DNA of 64,000 bases from Lachnospiraceae bacterium UBA1766 (GCA_002314715.1 DCGY01000008.1:1-64000); one strand, 5' to 3'; counted from the stretch's first letter, positions 36,083-44,754 are shown. A program made the numbers and translations. Notes: generated by a model from the sequence alone, not told the origin.

Positions 36083-37168
36083 ATGAAGAAATTATGGCTT
36101 TTGTTGGCATTGTTTTTGCCGGCCCTTTTGTTCCTGATGGGTGTAAATTATTTTCTCGATCCTGCCAATATTTTTCATAGCGACGGCAAGCAGATTGCCC
36201 AGGCGCTGATGCAGGGCAATGAGGTATACATCGGGTCCGGAAATACGGATGAACGGCAGATAAAAAAGAATATGATTTCCCTAATGCCCAAGGAGGTGGA
36301 CCTGGTAGTGGTGGGCCCAAGCCTTGCCATGACCATTGACCGGGTTACGGTGGGTACGGAAAATATGTATAATCTGGCACTTTCCGGAGCAGACTATTAT
36401 GACATTCTTGCCCAGCTCGGCATGCTGGAAGAACAGCAGGTGAAACCAAAGAAGATTCTGTTTTGTGTGGATTCCACTTTTTTTGATGAAGCTTTGTACG
36501 GGCAGATGAGCCGCAGTGAGACCTTAAAGCCTTATGCCGACTATATGCTGCAGGTGATTTCCAATCAGGATGCGAAAAAGCCTTCCGGAACAGACTGGAA
36601 AAATGCCAAGGTATTGGTACAACAAATATTCTCGGTGACGTATTTCCAGGCCTGTGTGGATTATGTGAAAAGTAATGGGTTGAGTTCCTTGCAAAATATG
36701 CGATGGAGCATTCGGGAGGATGACTTATCTGAGAATGCATACCTTCGAGGGGACGGTAGTTGGGTATACAACCGGGCTTACCAAAGTGCTACAGGGGAAA
36801 CCGTCCAAAAAAACGCACAGGAATATAATATCGATTATTATTTTACAAAGGACGGACATGTGAGCGAGAGCAGCAAAGAGACTTTCGAGCAGCTGATTCG
36901 TTATTATCAAGGCCAGGGAGTCGAGGTGAGTCTGTTCCTTTGTCCGTTGTCTCCGAGCTTGTATACAAGAGTGGAGAACCAAAAAGAAAGTCATATGCTT
37001 TTATGGGAACTGGAGGAATTTGCCTGCCGGATGGCAGAGAATTATGACCTGGAACTATACGGCTCCTACGACCCAAAGCAGATGGGTGTAACCGATGCGG
37101 ATTACTATGATGCCCGACATGTGAGACATGAGGTTTTATGTACGTTTTTTGATTGGAAAACCTATTGA
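36083..37168 (+). CDS. Membrane-anchored SGNH-like protein, MBOAT partner
   Basis: 361 residues: an N-terminal membrane anchor (about 4-22), then an outward domain. VDLVVVGPSLAMTID (about 77-91) fits the serine block of SGNH esterases and acyltransferases, and the late DYYDARHVR carries the Asp-x-x-His pair (about 338-346). DltD and AlgX/AlgJ have this architecture and work with MBOAT proteins to finish O-acylation of a surface glycan. Sequence similarity to those is only at the pattern level. Confidence 0.7.
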   Translation: MKKLWLLLALFLPALLFLMGVNYFLDPANIFHSDGKQIAQALMQGNEVYIGSGNTDERQIKKNMISLMPKEVDLVVVGPSLAMTIDRVTVGTENMYNLALSGADYYDILAQLGMLEEQQVKPKKILFCVDSTFFDEALYGQMSRSETLKPYADYMLQVISNQDAKKPSGTDWKNAKVLVQQIFSVTYFQACVDYVKSNGLSSLQNMRWSIREDDLSENAYLRGDGSWVYNRAYQSATGETVQKNAQEYNIDYYFTKDGHVSESSKETFEQLIRYYQGQGVEVSLFLCPLSPSLYTRVENQKESHMLLWELEEFACRMAENYDLELYGSYDPKQMGVTDADYYDARHVRHEVLCTFFDWKTY

Positions 37169-37192
37169 CTTTATGGCAAAAAAGTATAATAA
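37165..37192 (+). promoter_or_regulatory. Possible ilvE promoter
   Basis: TTGACT (37165-37170) and TATAAT (37185-37190) lie only 14 bp apart; using TAATAA at 37187-37192 gives 16. The promoter starts inside the last codons of the upstream gene. About 70 bases of leader. Confidence 0.45.
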
Positions 37193-37259
37193 TTAAAGAC
37201 AAATTTGTGTGGTTTCAATCAGATAAATTTCATAAAAATATGAAAAGAGGGAAAGCCAA

Positions 37260-38291
37260 ATGGAAAAGAAAAACATTGATTGGAGTAGTTTGGGATTTGG
37301 ATATGTACAGACCGATTATCGTTATGTATCCAATTTTAAAAATGGAGCTTGGGATGAGGGTGTTCTTACCCAGGACGCAAATATTGTGTTAAATGAGTGT
37401 GCAGGTGTATTGCAGTATGCACAGACCGTATTCGAAGGATTAAAGGCTTATACAACAGAAGATGGAAGAATCGTATGCTTCCGTCCCGACCTGAATGCAT
37501 CTCGTTTGGAGGATTCCGCAAAGAGACTTGAAATGCCTGTATTTCCTCAGGATAAATTTATTGAAGCAGTTGAAAAGGTAGTTGCAGCAAATGCAGCATG
37601 GGTTCCCCCTTACGGAAGCGGTGCAACTCTTTACCTTCGTCCTTATATGTTCGGTAGCAATCCTGTTATCGGTGTTAAGCCTGCAGATGAGTATCAGTTC
37701 CGTATTCTCTGTACTCCCGTAGGTCCTTACTTCAAGGGTGGCGCTAAGCCCATTACCATCCGTGTAAGTGATTTTGACCGTGCGGCACCGCATGGTACCG
37801 GTCATATCAAGGCAGGTTTGAACTACGCAATGAGCTTACACGCAATTGTATCCGCACATCATGAAGGATTTGATGAGAATATGTATTTGGATCCTGCTAC
37901 CAGAACCAAGGTTGAAGAGACCGGCGGTGCAAACTTCCTGTTCGTAACCAAGGACGGCAAGGTTGTAACTCCTAAGTCCAGCAGTATCTTACCTTCCATT
38001 ACCAGACGTTCTCTTGTTTATGTAGCAAAGGAATATCTTGGATTGGAAGTAGAAGAGAGAGAAGTTCTTCTTTCTGAAGTTCCGGATATGGCAGAATGTG
38101 GTCTTTGCGGTACTGCAGCAGTTATTTCTCCTGTAGGCAAGATTGTTGATCATGGCAAGGAAATCTGCCTGCCCAGCGGAATGACCGAAATGGGACCTGT
38201 TACCAAGAAGCTGTATGAGACTCTTACCGGTATTCAGATGGGTAGAATCGAAGCTCCCGCAGGTTGGGTTCACGAAATCAAAGTTGACTAG
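37260..38291 (+). CDS. ilvE: Branched-chain amino acid aminotransferase
   Basis: Transfers amino groups between glutamate and leucine, isoleucine or valine keto acids, with PLP. 343 residues, the longer BCAT form. Visible parts: YAQTVFEGLKAYTTEDGRI (about 44-62), the PLP lysine region GTGHIKAGLNYAMSL (about 180-194), and ECGLCGTAAVISPVGKI near the PLP phosphate site. GAGGG ribosome site. Single-gene unit with a terminator after it; no other ilv or leu gene in the window. Confidence 0.95.
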   Translation: MEKKNIDWSSLGFGYVQTDYRYVSNFKNGAWDEGVLTQDANIVLNECAGVLQYAQTVFEGLKAYTTEDGRIVCFRPDLNASRLEDSAKRLEMPVFPQDKFIEAVEKVVAANAAWVPPYGSGATLYLRPYMFGSNPVIGVKPADEYQFRILCTPVGPYFKGGAKPITIRVSDFDRAAPHGTGHIKAGLNYAMSLHAIVSAHHEGFDENMYLDPATRTKVEETGGANFLFVTKDGKVVTPKSSSILPSITRRSLVYVAKEYLGLEVEEREVLLSEVPDMAECGLCGTAAVISPVGKIVDHGKEICLPSGMTEMGPVTKKLYETLTGIQMGRIEAPAGWVHEIKVD

Positions 38292-38300
38292 GATTTTTGG

Positions 38301-38335
38301 AGCCGGAGCGTAATGCCCCGGCTCTTTCTTTTTAT
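38301..38335 (+). terminator. Terminator after ilvE
   Basis: GAGCCGG pairs with CCGGCTC across an 11-base loop, followed by TTTCTTTTT. Confidence 0.8.
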
Positions 38336-38349
38336 GCAGAGAGGAAAAC

Positions 38350-39399
38350 ATGAAGCAAAAAAAATATTTGTTTTGCATTCTTGGTCTTGTGATGTGCCTG
38401 CTTCTGGGAGCCTGCGGGGATGGTAGCAGACGAATCATTTTTACCACCGGTTCCCAAAAGGATGAGGTATTCCGAATCAATAAGGAAATATGTCATCTTC
38501 CGGAGTTCTTGATTTATCTGACTTCTACCCAAAGACAATATGAGTCTGTGTACGGAGAGGAAATCTGGAATACAGAGTGGGATGGTTTCTCTTTGAAACA
38601 GAACGTGAAAGAGACGGTTCTTGAGAAGATTGCACAGCTAAAAACCATGTATCTAATGGCTAAGGACCGGAAAATCCAGCTGACGGATGAGGAAGAGGAA
38701 CTGGTAAATAAGGCAGCGGCCAGATATTGGAACAGTCTTAGCCAGGAAGAAAGAGACACCATGGCTCTTACGGAGAAAATCGTTAAGGAGCTGTACAAAG
38801 AGTATGCGCTGGCGGACAAGGTGTATCAGGAGATTATCCGAGATGTAAATCCGGAAATCAGCGATGATGATGCCAGAACCGTTACCATTCAGCATATCGT
38901 ATTTCATACCTACTCCAAGGATGCGGACGGGAACAAGGTGGAAATGACCGGCTCGGAAAAGAACACCCTCTATGAGGAGGCCAAGGAGGTACTTCGTCTG
39001 GCAACAGAAGAAGGAGAAAGCTTTACGGATTTGGCAGCCAAATACAGCGATGATCCTACGGTGACCTATTATGTGGGAAAGGGAGATTTGGATATTTCCC
39101 TGGAAACCGTGGCCTTTCGTCTGGTACGGGACGAAATCAGTGATGTGATTGAATCTCCCAAGGGCTATCATATTTTGAAATGCATTAACACCCTGGATCG
39201 GGAACAGACCGACGAAAACAAGAAGAAATTACTGGAAGAACGGAAAAAAGAGGCCTTTGGAAAGGAATATGAAGCCTTCGTGGAAAAGCTTGTCCAGTCC
39301 CTCAATCATTCCGTGTGGGATAATGTGGATTTTATCCGGGTACAGAATCCCACCAACGCAGATTTTTTCCAGATTTACGGTCAGTTTTTTGAGGATTAA
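38350..39399 (+). CDS. Parvulin-type peptidyl-prolyl isomerase lipoprotein
   Basis: 349 residues: lipoprotein signal ending LLGACG (lipid Cys near 22), a SurA/PrsA-like N-terminal helical chaperone part (about 40-165), and a PPIC rotamase domain (about 175-300) with TIQHIVFHTYS and GKGDLDISLETVAF segments. PrsA relatives fold exported proteins outside the membrane. The start lies 15 bp past the ilvE terminator, so it depends on read-through or a promoter inside that gap. Confidence 0.85.
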   Translation: MKQKKYLFCILGLVMCLLLGACGDGSRRIIFTTGSQKDEVFRINKEICHLPEFLIYLTSTQRQYESVYGEEIWNTEWDGFSLKQNVKETVLEKIAQLKTMYLMAKDRKIQLTDEEEELVNKAAARYWNSLSQEERDTMALTEKIVKELYKEYALADKVYQEIIRDVNPEISDDDARTVTIQHIVFHTYSKDADGNKVEMTGSEKNTLYEEAKEVLRLATEEGESFTDLAAKYSDDPTVTYYVGKGDLDISLETVAFRLVRDEISDVIESPKGYHILKCINTLDREQTDENKKKLLEERKKEAFGKEYEAFVEKLVQSLNHSVWDNVDFIRVQNPTNADFFQIYGQFFED

Positions 39400-39462
39400 A
39401 GCGGTTTATAGAAATTTAAGAAACCCCGAAATGCAGTATTTACGGGCATAAACGGTATTTTA

Positions 39463-39489
39463 TTAGCACTCACGGTAAATGAGTGCTAA
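39463..39489. promoter_or_regulatory. CIRCE operator (HrcA site)
   Basis: Perfect TTAGCACTC-N9-GAGTGCTAA, the HrcA heat-shock repressor site, 78 bp before the htpG start and immediately upstream of its promoter. Confidence 0.95.
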
Positions 39490-39496
39490 TTTTGTG

Positions 39497-39525
39497 TTGA
39501 CTTTTCAAAATTGGGAGATTAAACT
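39497..39525 (+). promoter_or_regulatory. htpG promoter
   Basis: TTGACT, 17 bp, TAAACT; 7 bp downstream of CIRCE. The repressor would thus sit next to, not inside, the promoter core. Confidence 0.6.
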
Positions 39526-39566
39526 GAAATTATCTTAAAAAGATCAAGAAAGGATCGTGATTTTTT

Positions 39567-41615
39567 ATGGCAACAAAAAACGGTAGTTTATCAATTAACA
39601 GCGAGAATATATTCCCGATTATCAAGAAGTGGTTGTACTCCGACCATGACATTTTCTATAGAGAATTAATCTCTAACGGTTGTGATGCAGTAACCAAGTT
39701 GAAGAAGCTGGACATGATGGGAGAGTATAGCCTTCCGGAAGGTTATAAGGCCCGTATCGACGTGATTGTGGATGCAGACAAGAAAACCCTTACCATCGTA
39801 GATAATGGTCTTGGAATGACCGCAGAAGAGGTTGAGGAGTATATCAATCAGATCGCTTTTTCCGGTGCAACCGATTTCATCGAGAAGTACAAGGATAAGA
39901 GCAACTCCGACCAGATTATCGGACACTTCGGTTTGGGCTTCTATTCCGCATTTATGGTAGCGGACGAAGTGCACATTGATACCCTTTCCTACAAAGAGGG
40001 TGCAAAGCCGGTACATTGGGAGTGCGACGGCGGTACCGAATATTCTATGGAAGAAGGTACCAAGGCGGAAGTCGGTACCAAGATTACCCTGTTCTTAAAT
40101 GAGGATGTACTGGAATTTTGTAATGAATACAAGGCTCGTGAAGTGGTAAAGAAGTATTGCTCCTTCATGCCCGTTGAGATTTATCTTTCCAAGGCAGATA
40201 CCAAGGAAACCCAGATCATCAAGGAAAGCGAGAAGCTTGCAGATGATGTGGTGATTGAGGAGGTAGTTCCTGAGAAGAAAGAAGGCGAAGAGGAAAAGGA
40301 CGAAGAGAAGAAACTCAAAATTCGTAAGCGCCCGGAACTGATGAACGAAACCACTCCTTTATGGGCAAAGCATCCCAATGACTGCACCAAGGAAGAGTAC
40401 CTGGAATTCTATCGTAAGGTATTCCAGGATTACAAGGAGCCTCTGTTCTGGATTCATTTGAATATGGATTATCCTTTTAATTTAAAGGGTATTTTGTACT
40501 TCCCTAAGATTAATATGGAATATGAATCCATCGAGGGTACCATTAAGCTTTATAATAATCAGGTGTTTATTGCAGATAATATCAAGGAAGTAATTCCGGA
40601 ATTTCTGCTTTTGTTAAAGGGTGTTATCGACTGCCCCGATCTTCCTTTGAACGTTTCCAGAAGTGCATTGCAAAATGATGGCTTCGTTAAGAAGATTTCC
40701 GAGTACATTACCAAGAAGGTAGCAGACAAGCTTGCCGGTATGTGTAAGACCGAGAAGGAAGAATACGACAGATATTGGGACGATATCGGACCTTTCATTA
40801 AGTTTGGTTGCTTAAAGGATGATAAGTTCTGTGAGAAGATGAATGATTACATCCTCTTCAAGAATTTGGACGGTAAATATTTGACCCTTCCCGAGTGTTT
40901 GGAGACCAAGCCTGTGGATACCGAAGAAGCTGTGGATGAGAACGGTGAAAAGGTAGAGGCTGAGGTTGTTACCGATGAGGAGACCACCGAAGAAGAGAAG
41001 AAGGAAAAGGTTATTTATTACGTAACCGATGAACAGCAGCAGGGCCAGTATATCAGCATGTTTAAGGCTGCCAAGATGGACGCTGTCATACTTACACATA
41101 ACATTGATCAGCCCTTCGTATCTCAGCTTGAGAGCAAGAATGAGGGCGTGAAGTTCATGCGTATCGATGCAGATATCACAGATACCATGAAGAGCAAAAC
41201 CTCCAAGAAAGCCCAGGAAGAACTGGACAAGCAGGCAGAAGAAGTGGGTGCAATCTTAAAGAAAGCATTAAAGAATGACAAGCTTGCTGTTAAGGTTGAG
41301 AAGCTGAAGAATAAGAAGGTTGCTTCTATGATTACTCTGTCCGAAGAAAGCAGACGTATGCAGGACATGATGAAGATGTACTCTATGCCCGGTATGGATA
41401 TGGGTGCTTTCGGTGGGGAAGGCGAGACACTGGTACTGAACGCAAATCATCCTTTGGTTCAGTATGTGGCAGAGCATCAGGACGGCGAGAATGTAGAAAT
41501 GATCTGCGAGCAGCTTTACGATTTGGCAAAGCTTCAGCATGCGCCTTTGGCACCGGAGGCTATGGCCAAGTTTGTAACCAGAAGCAATGATATTATGATG
41601 CTTTTGGCGAAATAA
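39567..41615 (+). CDS. htpG: Hsp90-family chaperone HtpG
   Basis: ATP-driven chaperone of 682 residues. The GHKL ATPase shows Asn37 in ELISNGCDAVTKL (most relatives have NASDA), IVDNGLGM and GHFGLGFYSAF. Compared with the classic form, it has two acidic, lysine-rich linkers (about 230-250 and 450-480), the first where eukaryotic Hsp90 has its charged linker. Middle domain Arg region LPLNVSRS is present. Controlled by CIRCE, and ended by a UUCG-loop terminator. Confidence 0.95.
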   Translation: MATKNGSLSINSENIFPIIKKWLYSDHDIFYRELISNGCDAVTKLKKLDMMGEYSLPEGYKARIDVIVDADKKTLTIVDNGLGMTAEEVEEYINQIAFSGATDFIEKYKDKSNSDQIIGHFGLGFYSAFMVADEVHIDTLSYKEGAKPVHWECDGGTEYSMEEGTKAEVGTKITLFLNEDVLEFCNEYKAREVVKKYCSFMPVEIYLSKADTKETQIIKESEKLADDVVIEEVVPEKKEGEEEKDEEKKLKIRKRPELMNETTPLWAKHPNDCTKEEYLEFYRKVFQDYKEPLFWIHLNMDYPFNLKGILYFPKINMEYESIEGTIKLYNNQVFIADNIKEVIPEFLLLLKGVIDCPDLPLNVSRSALQNDGFVKKISEYITKKVADKLAGMCKTEKEEYDRYWDDIGPFIKFGCLKDDKFCEKMNDYILFKNLDGKYLTLPECLETKPVDTEEAVDENGEKVEAEVVTDEETTEEEKKEKVIYYVTDEQQQGQYISMFKAAKMDAVILTHNIDQPFVSQLESKNEGVKFMRIDADITDTMKSKTSKKAQEELDKQAEEVGAILKKALKNDKLAVKVEKLKNKKVASMITLSEESRRMQDMMKMYSMPGMDMGAFGGEGETLVLNANHPLVQYVAEHQDGENVEMICEQLYDLAKLQHAPLAPEAMAKFVTRSNDIMMLLAK

Positions 41616-41762
41616 GAAGCGATAACGGACTGAGCGGTTACCGAGAAAGCCGGGACACTAAGGAGTTGAGAAATTTGAGGATTTTGTGAAATACAAGAAC
41701 TCTGAAAGCTATGCGACATTCCGGATGTTCCGTGAAACCAAAACATAAATGAAATAATTTTC

Positions 41763-41801
41763 ATGCCCATGAATATTTCGATATTCGTGGGCATTTGTTT
41801 T
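41763..41801 (+). terminator. Terminator after htpG with UUCG loop
   Basis: A 14-bp stem (41763-41776 with 41781-41794, one G.U) around TTCG, followed by TTGTTTT. It lies 148 bp after the htpG stop; nothing notable is seen in that 3' stretch. Confidence 0.75.
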
Positions 41802-41895
41802 AGAGTATACTTTGCTATTTCATATATGTTTTTTCTGTTAGGAGTTGGATATGCTTTTGAGTTTCCTTTTGGTATATGTGTGAGTGACAGTTTTG

Positions 41896-42312
41896 GCATC
41901 GCGAACTGCATTGTTTCTTGTAAGCGATGCTTTTGCTTCGCGGGAACGATTTGCTGCATCGGGAAAAGCTAGATTTTCTTTTCTCGATGTATTGATTTGA
42001 AGATAGAAAGTATGCAAGCATCGGAATGAGTATTTTTCACTTTTCCCGATGCGTCAATTGCCTCTGGGGAAATAGGAAAACCATGTGAATGCCCCGGGAA
42101 ATGAATTCTTCAGCCTTTCCGATGCATTTTAAGGTTTCTGCGATGGTGATCTGCATCGATTTCAGGGGGATTTTGATTTCTCGATGCCTATAATGGCTTA
42201 TATACGAGATGAATGGCATCGAATAAAAGAATTCTATAAATTTCCGATGCAACTGTTTTGTTTTCAACGATTAACATACATCGAAATTAGGAAAAAGTCT
42301 GTTCCCCGATGC
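41896..42312. repeat. Array of seven phased inverted-repeat units
   Basis: Each 35-bp unit starts GCATCG and ends CGATGC, the two hexamers always exactly 29 bp apart start to start: 41896, 41956, 42018, 42091, 42153, 42216, 42278. Units recur at 60, 62, 73, 62, 63 and 62 bp, close to whole helical turns. Nine bases next to the arms are often complementary (GGGAAAAG/CTTTTCT in unit 2). Unit 4 has a degraded left arm (GCCCCG); units 2 and 7 have one change. Middle and spacer sequences are unrelated. Confidence 0.85.
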
Positions 42313-42413
42313 AAATAGATTGAATCGAGTAGTGTGGAGGGGAGTACTTTTTTGGAACGTCTTGAGAACTTTTGTGTTACAAAAAGGCGTATGCTTACAA
42401 TAGCCCCCCTTCA

Positions 42414-42442
42414 TTGACAGAATTCTATGAAGTCGTTATAAT
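42414..42442 (+). promoter_or_regulatory. Perfect consensus promoter of the ncRNA candidate
   Basis: TTGACA, 17 bp, TATAAT. This is the best promoter in the window, yet no gene starts for 400 bp. Confidence 0.85.
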
Positions 42443-42448
42443 AACATA

Positions 42449-42690
42449 AAAGTTTAACTTTAGAGGTATTGGATGTTAAGTGTGGTAAAGTAGTCCATGC
42501 AATGATTTTGCATGGGAGGACCAAATTCCATAGAGAATTTGCAGGGGTATTGGTGTGTTCCGATAGCCTTGGTTACTTATGCTTAATATCGTGGACATAA
42601 TTAGAGGCTTGGTTTAAAAAACGAAGCGTTCGTAATATTCAGAAAATAACAAGATGCCATGATGTCTGGAATAAGATATCATGGCTCTTT
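42449..42690 (+). ncRNA. Structured non-coding RNA candidate
   Basis: Predicted transcript from the consensus promoter has no meaningful frame but folds well by eye. A long closing stem (GATGTTAAGTGTGGTAA, 42472-42488, with 42573-42590) holds at least two perfect hairpins: CCATGCAA/TTGCATGG (42495-42515) and CAAATTC/GAATTTG (42522-42541). A 12-bp stem (42656-42667 with 42674-42685) then TCTTT may end it. Length about 240. Not recognised as 6S, SRP, tmRNA or RNase P by any motif I know; 6S-like function cannot be excluded. Confidence 0.6.
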
Positions 42691-42713
42691 GCGTATACGA
42701 AGCAAATGCGGAA

Positions 42714-42789
42714 GTCACGAAGTGACGGCTCTGCGAGGCAGAGGGCATATGAGAGTAAAAAGGAAGGAAACCAAGCGACGCCGAAGGCG
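42714..42789. repeat. Three short hairpins with three-base GNA loops
   Basis: GTCAC-GAA-GTGAC (42714-42726), CTCTGC-GAG-GCAGAG (42729-42743) and CGCC-GAA-GGCG (42779-42789). All perfect, in 76 bp, just before the promoter of the MutS2-like gene. Confidence 0.6.
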
Positions 42790-42790
42790 A

Positions 42791-42818
42791 TTGTGAATAA
42801 AAACTTGGACGTTATAAT
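42791..42818 (+). promoter_or_regulatory. Promoter of the MutS2-like gene
   Basis: TTGTGA, 16 bp, TATAAT, about 28 bp before the ATG. Confidence 0.6.
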
Positions 42819-42846
42819 GAAAAGTTGATTGAATGAGGATATTAGA

Positions 42847-44754
42847 ATGAATACAGAAAAACAAATTGAATTTGATAAAGTAAAAGAAATATGGGCGGAG
42901 CTGGCAATCACCGGTTACGCCAAAGATGTAATCGCAAACACCGGTGTAATCTTAAATGAAATGGAGCTTCGAAAGCAGTTACGGGATACCACCAACAGTC
43001 GTATGATGCTTGAAAAGCTTGGCACGCCGCCGTTTCAAAATGTGACGGAGATGAAGGAAATCCTAATGCTGGCGCAAAGAGGAGATTGTCTGACACCTTA
43101 TCAGCTGGAGCGGGTGGAGAAGGTGCTTGTGGTGGTGGAACGATTAAAGGATTATCTGGCCAGAGGCAAGCAATACGAGAACCCCATTGCCTACTACGAG
43201 GAGAACCTGGATGCATTGCCACAACTTCGGGAAGAGATTAATCGACAGATTCGAAATGAGGCAGTGGATGATCGGGCATCCAAGGCGTTGTTTGAGGTGC
43301 GTACGCAGATGATGCGTACGGAAGAGGCAATGAAACAAAAGGCTGAGCAGATCATTCGAAACAACAAGGAATGTATGTCGGATACCTATTATACCCTTCG
43401 AAACGGAAGGATTTGTGTGCCGGTGAAGAAAGAATATAAGTTTCGAATTCCGGGAAGTACCATCGATAAATCCTCTACGGGCAGTACTTTTTTTATCGAG
43501 CCGGTGGGAGTAGCAAAGCACTTTGAGGAGCTGCAGCTTCTTCGAATAGAGGAAGACAATGAGGTATACAAGATTCTTTATACTCTGACGGCTATGGTAT
43601 CGGAGGCCATACCTTATATGGAAGAAGATATGAAAATGATTGAGAAGTTGGACTTCCTGTTTTCCAAGGGGAAGCTTAGCCTGGAGTTGGATTGTGTGGA
43701 GCCTGCCATAAATTTGGAACGAAAGATTGTCCTCCGGGAAGCCAGACATCCCTTGATGGACAAGGCGGTGAATGTTCCCCTGAATTTTGCCTTGGGAAGG
43801 ACGGAACGCGGGATTGTGATTACCGGCCCCAATACCGGTGGAAAAACTGTGGCTATCAAAACGGTTATGCTAAATAATTACATGGCCCAGTGCGGACTGC
43901 ATGTGACCTGTAAAGAGGCGAACCTTTGTATGAACAGTAATTATTTGTGTGATATCGGTGACGGTCAGAATTTGCAGGAAAATTTATCTACCTTTTCGGC
44001 ACATATCAAAAATGTATTGGATGTCTTACATGCCGTAAACAAAGAGAGCTTTGTAATCATGGACGAGCTTGGGTCCGGTACCGACCCGGCGGAAGGAATG
44101 GGAATCGCCGTGGCCATATTGGAAGAGCTTCGAAAGAGTGAAGCCAATTTCCTGGTGACCACCCATTATCCGGAAATCAAGGAGTATGCCAAGAAAACGG
44201 AGCAGATTGTAAATGCCCGAATGACCTTTGATAAGGAAACACTGAGGCCTACCTATCAGATGATTATCGGTGAGGCCGGAGAGAGTTGTGCCTTTTATAT
44301 AGCGGACCGGTTGGGAATGCCGGCCCGGATGCTACAGACGGCAGTGGCGGCAGCTTACGGAGAAGAGGCTGTGTCGCTTTATCATTTCTCTAACGAAGCA
44401 ATCTTGAATAAGCCGTCGGGGACGAAAATAGCAAAGGTAAAGAAAACCAAAAACCAGGCGAAGTATGCTACAGAGTATCAAATCGGAGACAGCGTTATGG
44501 TGTACCCGGATAAGAAAATCGGTATAGTATGTGAGCCCGTGAATGAAAAGGGTGTGCTTCGTGTGCAGATTGCGAGCCGAAAGATCTGGATCAATCAGAA
44601 AAGGGTAAAGCTGCATGTAAAGGCAGAGGACCTGTATCCGGAGGATTATGATTTCTCCATTATTTTTGATTCCGTACGGGATCGAAAGATTCATCATGAT
44701 ATGGAACGGAAGTATACGGAGGAAGTGATTGTGCATGAAAAGAAGGATTTGTAA
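42847..44754 (+). CDS. MutS2-like ATPase lacking the Smr domain
   Basis: 635 residues from ATG 42847 (AGGA site 7 bases upstream). The lever/clamp region is followed by the ABC-type ATPase with Walker A GPNTGGKTV and Walker B FVIMDELGSGTD, both intact. MutS2 proteins are normally about 780-790 residues, with a KOW and an Smr nuclease domain at the C-terminus. Here the chain ends after a short beta-rich part (QIGDSVMVYPDKKIGIV), so Smr is missing. It may be a paralogue of a full MutS2 elsewhere. Confidence 0.85.
   Translation: MNTEKQIEFDKVKEIWAELAITGYAKDVIANTGVILNEMELRKQLRDTTNSRMMLEKLGTPPFQNVTEMKEILMLAQRGDCLTPYQLERVEKVLVVVERLKDYLARGKQYENPIAYYEENLDALPQLREEINRQIRNEAVDDRASKALFEVRTQMMRTEEAMKQKAEQIIRNNKECMSDTYYTLRNGRICVPVKKEYKFRIPGSTIDKSSTGSTFFIEPVGVAKHFEELQLLRIEEDNEVYKILYTLTAMVSEAIPYMEEDMKMIEKLDFLFSKGKLSLELDCVEPAINLERKIVLREARHPLMDKAVNVPLNFALGRTERGIVITGPNTGGKTVAIKTVMLNNYMAQCGLHVTCKEANLCMNSNYLCDIGDGQNLQENLSTFSAHIKNVLDVLHAVNKESFVIMDELGSGTDPAEGMGIAVAILEELRKSEANFLVTTHYPEIKEYAKKTEQIVNARMTFDKETLRPTYQMIIGEAGESCAFYIADRLGMPARMLQTAVAAAYGEEAVSLYHFSNEAILNKPSGTKIAKVKKTKNQAKYATEYQIGDSVMVYPDKKIGIVCEPVNEKGVLRVQIASRKIWINQKRVKLHVKAEDLYPEDYDFSIIFDSVRDRKIHHDMERKYTEEVIVHEKKDL

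Noticed and set aside
41896..42312. CRISPR array
   Set aside because: Only the outer six bases of each unit are conserved; the 23-base interiors differ, spacers are short and no cas gene is near.
42449..42690. 6S, SRP, tmRNA or RNase P RNA
   Set aside because: I could not match any signature motif of these RNAs; the fold looks branched and not rod-like. Left as an unclassified candidate.
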